Shown piece by piece: positions 8,636-16,617 of a stretch of DNA of 25,910 nt. Both the position numbers and the translations under genes were made by a program. Origin of the DNA: Zoopage sp. CT-All (taxonomy: Eukaryota > Zoopagomycota > Zoopagomycetes > Zoopagales > Zoopagaceae). Location: positions 1 through 25,910 of the forward strand of contig QZWS01000109.1 of assembly GCA_004114245.1 (NCBI GenBank). Reading direction: 5' to 3'. Each line of letters opens with the position of its first letter. Within the stretch, counting starts at the first letter, position 1. The notes under the pieces were generated by a model. The model saw only the letters and a program-made list of their open reading frames with translations, was not told the origin of the DNA and made no database searches.

Positions 8636-9402
8636 ATGTCCGCTGCCGATGATACTCCGCCGATACAGCGGCCCAATAGCCACAGGCGCCATACCACAGG
8701 CAATTTCATCGCATTTACCGCCGCTATGGGAATATCCACGCTGGCTTATGCAGCCCGGCGGCGGGGAGGCGCAGGGGCTCGCTGGCAGACGTCCTGTTGG
8801 ATCTCGACAGCGCAGTCGTTTGTGCTGCCTGCATCGTCGCGCATAAGGATATCTCCGAGATGCATGCTTCAAAAGAGATACATGTCTTGGACGACACGAC
8901 AAAGCGCATCGACGCGGACTGCCGATATAGATGAAGCGCCTGCTCATTTTCGAGACCTGTCTGCCAACGTGCCGCCGCGCGTGCAATCACCGCCATTGGC
9001 CACTCCAATTGAAAATATTTATGACGGAGACGACGATAACGAGGCAGATATTGACCCCGAGGTCCGACGCGAGGCCTACCGTATGGCATACCGCGCCCTC
9101 TTCTGGGGCACCGTAGCTTGTGTCGGTGGTGCATGGGTCGTGTCTTGTGCTATAGGATCGTTCATCGGAGTCGAAAACGTATGCTCCCTGTTCCCTGCTC
9201 CCTGCCTCCCTCCCCTCCATGCATCATCTGACTGGCTCCTATCGACTAGATGGACGAATTTGCAGAATACTGTCGAGCCGAGTTCCCGCGACGCGCCGAC
9301 TGGTTCCGACATGCTGTCTACGGCACCGCCGATCCTGCCGAGATATCGCGGATCCAGCAGGAAGACTGGGATACATCAGATGCAAACGGAGACGGACCCT
9401 AA
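8636..9402 (+). CDS. TMEM242-like mitochondrial membrane protein
   Basis: Related to human TMEM242, an inner-membrane protein that assists assembly of the ATP synthase c-ring. Exons 8636-9178 and 9250-9402 give 231 residues. A first hydrophobic span (FIAFTAAMGISTLAYAARRR, about 28-47) is followed by a long polar loop. The second conserved block is AYRALFWGTVACVGGAWVVS and continues to IGSFIGVEN joined to MDEFAEYCRAEFP. This aligns with the human block ALRALGWG ... GVHSMNDF ... FP at the splice junction, supporting the 71-bp intron. The loop between the helices is about 100 residues versus roughly 20 in human. It may be a lineage insertion or hide an unrecognised intron, since the 8740-8935 stretch has weak coding character. 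Its stop is 43 bp from the YKT6 stop. Confidence 0.72.
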
Positions 9403-9445
9403 AGACTGTACTGCACCACCCGGCGCCCTCCTTGCCGATACACAA

Positions 9446-10030
9446 TTACATAACCACGCAACACGAATTTGTCTTCTTTGCTGTCTTGTAAAACATTTTG
9501 GTCTGCCCGGACAGCTGATCCGATCGCTCCACAAGCGTATCCAGCCGTTCGCCACGCTGCAGCACACCCTCCAGTGCCTTGTGCAGTACAATTTTGGTTT
9601 CGTCCAACTCTTGCTGCACCCGCAACATCGTGTCTGCCTCCTTGGGGTTCTGGTACTTGACCAGCATATCGCTTAGCGCGGGGAAAGCAATGGGACCGGT
9701 GCGCTGCGTTCGGGGCACTGCCGCCGCGAAATCATCCAGCATCTTGTTCAGCACACTAAACGCCGCTCGTGCCGGGTATTCGATATCCGTGACGATCACA
9801 CCCACCAAATCATCCATGCGGCGGTACACATGCCCAACGTACGTGGCCTGCTCCTCGACCGACTGGCGCTGCCCGCGGGTGGTGCGCTCGGCAATGGTCT
9901 TGCCAAAGAACTCGAGAAACTGGCCGATGGACGAACGCTGGAAGTATCCAAATGACGACAGGTCGTGCTCGACGCAGAGCGTGGTGGTGCGCGGCTCGGT
10001 CGTCAATACGCTCAGTGAGAATACCTTCAT
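9446..10030 (-). CDS. YKT6: R-SNARE Ykt6
   Basis: Prenylated longin-type R-SNARE acting in ER-Golgi, endosomal and vacuolar fusion and in autophagosome fusion. The 194-residue product begins MKVFSLSVL, then a longin domain with FGYFQRSSIGQFLEFFGKTI and GVIVTDIEYPARAAF. The SNARE helix (about 132-186) contains the zero-layer Arg in VLQRGERLDTLVERSDQLS. The C-terminus CCVVM combines a palmitoylatable Cys with a CAAX farnesylation box, diagnostic of Ykt6. An in-frame ATG exists 30 codons upstream, but MKVF is the family N-terminus and the upstream ATG lies inside TSC1. The gene has no intron. It is head to head with TSC1, 41 bp apart. Confidence 0.96.
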   Translation of the reverse strand: MKVFSLSVLTTEPRTTTLCVEHDLSSFGYFQRSSIGQFLEFFGKTIAERTTRGQRQSVEEQATYVGHVYRRMDDLVGVIVTDIEYPARAAFSVLNKMLDDFAAAVPRTQRTGPIAFPALSDMLVKYQNPKEADTMLRVQQELDETKIVLHKALEGVLQRGERLDTLVERSDQLSGQTKMFYKTAKKTNSCCVVM

Positions 10031-10071
10031 GATGGCTGTGTGAGGCAGGGTCGGCTGACCATCGCGTACCC
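10031..10071. promoter_or_regulatory. 41-bp gap between YKT6 and TSC1 start codons
   Basis: The two divergent ATGs, 10028-10030 on the minus strand and 10072-10074 on the plus strand, are separated by 41 bp. At least one gene's core promoter must overlap the other's coding region or 5' UTR. No TATA-like element fits in the gap. Confidence 0.6.
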
Positions 10072-12950
10072 ATGCCGGCATTCCGCGCGCTTGAGACCGT
10101 CTTTCGCGAACTCTATCCACATCAAGATATTGTCTCGGGCGACGACCAAGACGTATGGAACGAGCACATATTTTTGCTGCTGTCGTCGCATTCCGCCGCA
10201 GAACAAGAGCGTGTGGTCGCCGCCATCATCTCCGCTTTTGTTGCATCTCCTGACGACGACACCGCATTGTTCGATGCTCTACTGACGAAATACTGCGACA
10301 ACAGAGGCGTGAATACTGTCGAGGAGATGCGACGGCAGCTGCGGCTCTTGCTTTGCGATTTTGGCATCGAGCGTCCACAAGTGGGATAGCCGCCTGCCAG
10401 TGTGTACGCCACTAACCCTTCTGCTGGGTAGATGTTCTTCCGGGCAGTCTTGCGGCATATCAAGTGCAAGGAGGCCAGGGTCGATGCGCTTGAGTGTGTA
10501 GCATTCATCCTCTCCAACGCCGTTCGTCCTGCCTAATTCTCTCGCACTTCACTTGGTCTCTTTCTAGAAAGACCGCCTTCTAGTCCCACTAGATCTCGTC
10601 AACGCCGTTTTTCGCTCTCTTGAAGTAGTGTCCCTGGCTTTCCTTTGGTCTATTCCAACACATTCCTAGGCCGACAAGGACTCTGACATTGTCTCCTCTG
10701 CAATGACAGTCGCCTGCCTTGTATTCCCGCAAGCCTACACGCTCTGCGCGCCCCAACTACATCGCGTCTACGCCTTTATGGTGCGTATTATGTTTTGGAC
10801 GCCGCCGGATATTTACGCAAGCGAGAACGACAACCTCGCTCTAGCCGCTACTGAGAAGCAGCTGGCTGACGCGGATGGCTTCGAGCGCGTCCTCACCTCT
10901 ACCGGGCTCACCATGCCCTCGGTGCAAGACCTTTTCACACTGGTATACGGCATGTTTCCTGTCACCTCCATGCGTTTCTTCCGCGACCCATCCGGGTATT
11001 TTTCCAAACACGCCGTGCAGATGGACAAGGATGACGATTTGATACGTACGGCATTTATGGTAGCATTTCCACATTTTGCTAGCGTCCATATTGATGCACT
11101 TTCGAAGCCACTTATTACCAGTCATTTGTCCGTCCCGGCATGTTTTGGGCCAGGCACTGCGGAGGAAGAGCAGACAACATTTGCCCGCTTCGAATCACGT
11201 ACTCCACAAGAGATTGCCTCGTTTTGCTTCAGTCTTCGACAGCAGACAGTTCTGGACAGGTCGCGTGCACCCTTCCATGACCAAGCTTTTGAATCTCAGT
11301 ATGCGCCGCCATCCACGTCCGTGGTGCCATCTCGAAAGGACGACGAGGACAGCCCGCGTCGTCGCGGTAACACCACGATACTTCTCAATGTCGAGGATGA
11401 TATCGAAGCAGTCGATACAGTCAAATCCCACGCCGAGGTCCCGCTTGCACGCCAGGACGCAGACATATCACCTCTGGACATTCATTCCTATGCCGTTTCG
11501 CCGTCTAACTGCGAACATGACGTCTCGCTTATGAATTCTAACTTGCGGTTTTCCTGGAGCCATCTCAGGCAACTCTCGGATCGCATGGTTGAAGCTGCAG
11601 CCACTGGGGATTGCATGGACAAAGATGCCGATGCCATGTGTAGCCCATCGGCCATGGCCCGTGTCATTCGTCGACTGCAGGCCCAGCTTGACTATGAGAC
11701 CGGGCTCCGGGAGTTGCATGCGCATCATATCTGGCAGCTTTTACACGAGAGTATCCAGCAGAAGGCCAGTGATGTTCTCCGAGCTAGTCTGGTGAGCATG
11801 GCAACGCCTGATGCATTGTCAACTGACCATCCCGAATAGTATCAAACCTGCCGACAGCTCAAAGATGAGACCAAGTTGCTAAAAAAGAAGTACGAGCATC
11901 AGCGTGCTGAGACGTTGGCGCTCAAGTCAAAGTATATCAAGTGGGAGCATGAATTGAACGAGCGCGTCAAGGCGTTGAGGAGCGAGAGAAAGCAACTGCA
12001 CGCACAGGCCGCTAGTTTTAAAGAGGAACTCAGCGAAGCTAAAGTGGGCATACAATTCGGTCATTAGAACTCGGCTCATTGTATGCAGGAAACCATTTCA
12101 GTGCTGACGAAGCGGCTCGACGAAAATCAGGCGCGCATGGACAAAATGGACAACGAACTGACCGTCAATCGAGAAGAGCTCCAACAGCTGGAAGTACTCA
12201 AGGACAAGATGGCAGAGAATGACGATACCCTAGCACTACTGTATGCTGGTACCATTTTAGACTCGCCATGCTCACTTACAGTCAGTGATCGCATGTCTGA
12301 TGCCAAGACAAAAGACTCGCAAATCGACGCCCTCTCCGACCATGTCATAAAGCAAAAGATGGAGATGAATGGGCTTGATACGCAGATACTCGAACTGCAG
12401 CGCCTTGTTCAGTAAGACAGGTTGGCCTGTCTTATGATTGATCTTTGTTAGGAACCGTGACCACGTCATCGATATTCTGAAAAGTCGGTCCGAGAAGCTG
12501 CAAGCTGAGGTGCATAAAAGCGCCAAGCGGATTGAAGATCAGGTTTCATGCAGCGATCTTTCCTGATTGTCACCTCACACTTGCTGCAGAGACGAATAAA
12601 TGTGGAGAGTAGCATATCAAGCAGCCGCGAGTTGCAAGACATGCAGGGAGCCTTGAAGAAGGCCATGGAGCAGAATATTTCACTCGAGGTTTGCTGTCTC
12701 CTAGTGTGCCAAATTCCGGACCAACCACCTTTAGAGCCGGATGCTCCAGCTCAAGGCTCAGGTGGAATCACTGACAAACGCCAATGCTCGAAAGTCTCGT
12801 ACACCAAGTCGAATTGGCATTGCCACCTCGGCCGTGGTCACCTCTGCGGCTGACGCACAGAGTATTCGCAGCCATCGGAGCCCATCTCCTGCTGGAACCA
12901 CGGCACGGTCTGCTCTCACAGGCATCATGAACACACAGTTCCGACAATAA
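10072..12950 (+). CDS. TSC1: Tuberous sclerosis 1 (hamartin) homologue
   Basis: Scaffold of the TSC1-TSC2 complex, which inactivates Rheb and so restrains TORC1 and, in fission yeast, amino acid uptake. Exons: 10072-10380, 10432-10521, 10568-10624, 10670-11791, 11840-12043, 12089-12411, 12452-12542, 12590-12688, 12735-12950; about 836 residues. The N-terminal alpha-helical core ends with LFTLVYGMFPVTSMRFFRDP, matching LYGMYP...FLR of hamartin, then EIASFCFSL. A Ser/Asp-rich linker spans about residues 350-430. A long coiled coil starts near RVIRRLQAQLDYETGLRELH and runs through exons 5-9, as in hamartin. The tail is Ser/Thr/Arg-rich. All junctions keep phase, most with recognisable branch sites. 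A 33-nt stretch (12249-12281) could be an extra micro-intron. Human TSC1 is longer (1164), S. pombe Tsc1 about 900. It converges on PITHD1 with 45 bp between stops. Confidence 0.85.
12413..12434 (+). other. Perfect hairpin covering the 5' splice site of TSC1 intron 6
   Basis: TAAGACAGG pairs with CCTGTCTTA through a TTGG loop: nine base pairs with no mismatch. It lies inside the 40-nt intron 12412-12451, and its left arm contains four of the five bases of the GTAAG donor. If the intron is retained, the frame reads CAG-TAA and stops at once, inside the coiled coil. Confidence 0.7.
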
Positions 12951-12995
12951 TGGTTGATTCGAGATCGCTTGTTTGCGGAATTGTACAAATCCTGT

Positions 12996-13756
12996 CTAAT
13001 GCACCGAATAGTCCGCCATGACATCCTTCTTAACACGATGGTCCGCTGGATTTGCCTGCGCTTCATACACGGTGGCGACGGGCTCGCGGTTCAGCGCCGT
13101 CCATTCGCCCTTGAAGCCGATGAATGGGATGCGGGTCACGTCTACGCTGCCAAAGTTCTTCGGGAAGTAGAGCGTTACGCTGGTCACGTTGGAGAATTTT
13201 GTGATTCTAGGCAAGGTCGTTTAGACATCGATGTGATGCTGAACTATGCTGCGAACCGCGTCGTGTACTCGACAACATCGGGCGCATCGCGAACCAGGGC
13301 CCACTCCTGCGCCGGCACGGCTCCATCCACGATTGTAAAATCGACGTCATCGCGGTTTACAAAACTAGCCAAGGAATGAGGCATGTGGCTAATCGTTCAT
13401 CGACTTGCACTTTGACGAGTGAGGCGGACTCGGGCATTGGCAAGGCGCGAAGAATCACCGCCTTGAGCTTGACCGACGCAATGAACGGCACACGCACGAT
13501 GAGCTGCTCATCGCCATCGCTTTCCAGCATCTATTGCAGCAATGGGTCACACGATGGGGCGGTGTCGACTGCGCACGATAGACGTGTCCAGGCGCTCGTC
13601 CCACGGCTTGATCACGGCCCTGGCATCCGTCGATCTGGTTGCATTGAGCGCCGCGACGTTATCGAGATCGATTTGCGAGTACAGCGAGTTCTTGACCATG
13701 GACTCGGCGTCGAGATCGTGGCCATGGTCGCCGGCACCCTGGCAGTGGCAGCTCAT
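12996..13756 (-). CDS. PITH domain protein (PITHD1-like)
   Basis: PITH is the proteasome-interacting domain found in TXNL1 and PITHD1, which bind the 19S regulatory particle. Exons (minus): 13756-13577, 13530-13409, 13364-13257, 13206-12996; 206 residues versus 211 in human PITHD1. The N-terminus has a His/Cys/Gly stretch (MSCHCQGAGDHGHD), then LYSQIDLDNVAALN, VIKPWDER, VPFIASVKLKAVIL, FVNRDDVDF, ITKFSNVTSVTLYFPKNFG, TRIPFIGFKGEWT and YEAQANPADH. These follow the human protein block by block. There is no thioredoxin domain, so it is the PITHD1 type. Intron 2 (13365-13408) starts with GCAAGT, the textbook GC-AG donor; only this choice restores VKVFVNRDDVDF. The partner and function in fungi are inferred from the family. 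Confidence 0.9.
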
Positions 13757-13856
13757 GTGAATGCTGCGTGTGATTTGATGATGCAGTGTGATGACTGCCC
13801 TGAGGCTGAGGCAGGCCAACAATGCATGGGCTCTCATACACATCACTCGGCCGTTC

Positions 13857-15395
13857 TCACCAATCTCTCTGCGACGGGTTCAGGTTGAGCACACTCAGCG
13901 TAGACATTGCCAGGTTGCCGGCGCACTGTACAACAAAGCCGCGATATAGTGCTTGGACGCCCAGTCGTTCCCACCACCACATGTCCTCGGTTCGGCGGAC
14001 AACCACCACTGTGTTTCCCTTCTTTGAGCGCCGCGTTCGTCGTCCGCCTTCCTCTACAACAATTCGGTATAGGCAATCGCGTAGGCCGTGGTAGGGGGCA
14101 GGGGTGGCGACAACGGTGGCGAAGGGCCGTACTCCGCCCTCGGTCTGAATCTGCAGCCGCTTGCGAACGGTGTCGATCGGCATCAAAATGGTGGCAGCGA
14201 TGGTGTTCCAGATGAATTCGGCGGTGGCGTAGCGCAGGGGCGCGTCGGAGTGCGAGATGCCCAGCACGCGCTCGACAAACACCGGGGCACAGTGGTGGAA
14301 GAGCGGGCTGAGGGTGTGATGCAGAATGTTGGGGACAAGAAGCGGGGTGGAGAAGTAGAGCGAGTGGAGGGACGAGTGGTGCTCCGAAGCGTAGATGGAG
14401 TGCAGTGCATGCACGGGCGTTGTATAGCGACGATGCTTTTCGCAGAGCGTCTGCACCATCATGCGCGTCTTGACAACCTCGAGCGGAGAGAGGAGCATGC
14501 CAACGGCGAGATTGCTGCCAATCATGGTAACGATGTTTGGCATAACGCGGTCGAGGTGTTGGAGCGGGATGGTGTCGTCGTACAGGCCGAAGCGATCGTT
14601 GAGGAAGCCCTCGAGCGATGGCTGGAGGAAGAGCTGGAGCAAATCGTGTGGAAATGCCGTCGTCTGTCCTTTCCAGAGGGATAACAGGCCTTCGTGTTCG
14701 GAGGACACGAGCGCGGTGAAGGTTCCCCATGAGGACCGATCCTCGGCCGGGAGCTGGTACGCAGGCTGCGCGAGTGCAGACGTGGAGCGAATATACCCTG
14801 TGGCGTCAGTGGCTGCGCGCCGGACGGCCGTTCGCTGCTTGGCCCGGCGCTTTTCGCTCGCTGCCGCTGCGGATGAGCGAGTCGGGTCGTAGTACTCTGG
14901 ATCATCGGAATCGAGCTCGTCCTCGTCGAGCTCGTCGCCTTCGCTGTGCACCTGCCGCCTCGCTTCGTCCTCCGAATCGTCCTCGTCCGACAGCTTATTT
15001 TTCCTCGACGCGTCCAGCCTTGCCCGGGTCGCATCATTGGGGAGATACTGCACCTGGCTCAGCGTCCCGGACATGGCAAAGGGCGTCGCCAAGGCTGATG
15101 TTAGGAACTTGTACGCAGCGAACTGCAGCGACTCTCTCAGCGCCTGGCCATTTCCCATGTCCAGGGACGCATCCGCATCGCTGAAGGACGGGTTCACGGC
15201 AAAGAGATACGAGGCGGCGGAGCCGCCCGGGGCGACCGAGCTGGCGAGCGCTGCACCCGCGGGGAGCATGACGGTGGGCCGCGAGCGGAGAGGGTCGGAG
15301 AGCCGCGGCCGCGAGTGCTGGAAGGCGAATTTGCGGGCGGCCGAGGGGTCGTCGTCGCTGTGCGGCGGCGAGGAGGATGGCGAGCGTGCTGACAT
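13857..15395 (-). CDS. UGO1: Mitochondrial outer membrane fusion factor Ugo1
   Basis: Ugo1 is a carrier-fold protein of the mitochondrial outer membrane that joins the fusion GTPases Fzo1 and Mgm1. From ATG 15395 the product is 512 residues, similar to yeast Ugo1 (502). The N-terminal part is soluble and Ser-rich, with an acidic stretch (DEDDSEDEAR, later DELDEDELDSDDPEYYDPTR) and a basic patch. The membrane part has degenerate carrier signatures SPLEVVKTRMMVQ and MPIDTVRKRLQIQ, plus LLSLWKGQTTAFPHDLLQ and VQALYRGFVVQCAGNL. Incomplete carrier repeats are characteristic of Ugo1/SLC25A46. The start is uncertain: a short 5' exon from ATG 15471 could splice into this frame by a GT-AG intron. PITHD1 begins 100 bp downstream on the same strand. 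Confidence 0.87.
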   Translation of the reverse strand: MSARSPSSSPPHSDDDPSAARKFAFQHSRPRLSDPLRSRPTVMLPAGAALASSVAPGGSAASYLFAVNPSFSDADASLDMGNGQALRESLQFAAYKFLTSALATPFAMSGTLSQVQYLPNDATRARLDASRKNKLSDEDDSEDEARRQVHSEGDELDEDELDSDDPEYYDPTRSSAAAASEKRRAKQRTAVRRAATDATGYIRSTSALAQPAYQLPAEDRSSWGTFTALVSSEHEGLLSLWKGQTTAFPHDLLQLFLQPSLEGFLNDRFGLYDDTIPLQHLDRVMPNIVTMIGSNLAVGMLLSPLEVVKTRMMVQTLCEKHRRYTTPVHALHSIYASEHHSSLHSLYFSTPLLVPNILHHTLSPLFHHCAPVFVERVLGISHSDAPLRYATAEFIWNTIAATILMPIDTVRKRLQIQTEGGVRPFATVVATPAPYHGLRDCLYRIVVEEGGRRTRRSKKGNTVVVVRRTEDMWWWERLGVQALYRGFVVQCAGNLAMSTLSVLNLNPSQRDW

Positions 15396-15606
15396 GTCGA
15401 TTCCCGAGAGTGGGGAGGATGTCACTTGGCGGTGTCCAGACACTTCTATGGGAGTGCATATCCGCAGCCATATCCTCCGACTATTGCACGTGCATCAGCC
15501 TTGTTGGTAAAGGGCGGAAGCAGAATAGCGAATGCTGTGACTGCATATTTGGACTACACCAACGAGCCAATGCTCCGCATGCTGCCCGATGCCCACTCCA
15601 ATCCAC

Positions 15607-16110
15607 TCAAGCCAGCCACTTTTTACTCCATGACGGGCTCCCAGTCACGCTGATATATTCTGTGATGGATCTGCCGTTGAATAGTGGATCGGTTGACCCG
15701 TCCTTGAACGTCTTCATATGAAGAAGTGAGGAGAACTCGAGCGTTGATAGTCTACTGACATCGATGATCAAGCGTTTCAGCGGATTCGAGCCAGGACCGT
15801 AGCCTGCAGCACGAAGCATAAGGAGCGTTGCGCCCACGGTTTTACGATCTGGAGTACCATTGTCCAATGTATTCAGGAAAATACGCTCCAAAGGTATAGC
15901 CTGCCGGAATGCATCAGAAAGGCGGTGCGTCTGCATGAACATGGCCAAGGCGGGCATGTCAACGTTGGAGAGGATCTGTGGGCTGATGTCGGCCATTTCT
16001 TGCGCATAGAAGGGGTTGCTGGACGATACAGTGCTGCATCCAGCGAGCGCGGTGAGGAGCAATAGAGTCAAGTGTTGGAATATGACAGCTGTACCTTGGA
16101 ATGCTGGCAT
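15607..16110 (-). CDS. Hypothetical protein with signal peptide
   Basis: I do not recognise this 167-residue protein. It starts at ATG 16110 with MPAFQGTAVIFQHLTLLLLT followed by ALAGCSTVSSSNP, a clear N-terminal hydrophobic signal. No further membrane span is visible. The mature part is mixed polar, with LSDAFRQAIPLERIFLNTLD and GSNPLKRLIIDVS, and a single predicted-type domain is possible. Secretion or ER targeting is inferred from the signal alone. The LAGC stretch looks like a bacterial lipoprotein box, which may be coincidence. The frame has no intron. An earlier GTG exists upstream but ATG 16110 places the signal at the very N-terminus, which decides the start. Composition resembles its neighbours. 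Confidence 0.55.
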   Translation of the reverse strand: MPAFQGTAVIFQHLTLLLLTALAGCSTVSSSNPFYAQEMADISPQILSNVDMPALAMFMQTHRLSDAFRQAIPLERIFLNTLDNGTPDRKTVGATLLMLRAAGYGPGSNPLKRLIIDVSRLSTLEFSSLLHMKTFKDGSTDPLFNGRSITEYISVTGSPSWSKKWLA

Positions 16111-16617
16111 ATAAGAGTCTGTGATGGCCACATGGCCTTGAATAAAATACTTTCTTCCGCCACTTCCTCCAACATCAAGTGCATTGTGGGCGTTACAGTA
16201 GGCGCTAGGCGAGACTAAGACGTGACTGTTGGAACAAGGACGTAGTGACCAGGGATACGGTGTGTAGACGGTTGAAAGAGAACTTTACATCTGAGTCACA
16301 ACAGGACTGGCAAGGATGGAGGTGTCAAGGAGATTGGGCAACTTGAAGGCAGCCAACACAAGCTCCTGAATGCATTTAATAGCAGAGGCTCTTATGCACT
16401 GCAATAACCTGGGGAACCACAGCCAAATTCGATCTAATGTGGCAACAGCACGTGACAATATGGGCCATTGATGCGATTGCAGTGTAAATAATTGACAGGC
16501 CATCCAGCAACAACCAGCATCGGCGTATCGGAGTGCAAACGGCCACGTGGTGTCTCGTGGTGCTTCTCGCAGTCTCCCGGCACCGTCAACGTCTCAACGC
16601 CTCAACACTCACACTGC
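16111..16617. other. Intergenic region between divergent genes
   Basis: 507 bp lie between the secreted-type protein (-) and ABCA (+). The region must contain both promoters. A 72-codon minus-strand frame at 16285-16503 has no recognisable features. No RNA gene or repeat was seen. Confidence 0.45.

Noticed and set aside
14088-14684. 198-codon plus-strand frame antisense to UGO1
   Set aside because: Shadow of UGO1; Arg/Gly/Glu/Val-rich without motifs.
15426-15653. 75-codon plus-strand frame between UGO1 and the secreted-type protein
   Set aside because: It opens without ATG until near its end and overlaps both neighbouring minus-strand frames. The composition looks protein-like, but I see no family or splice support.
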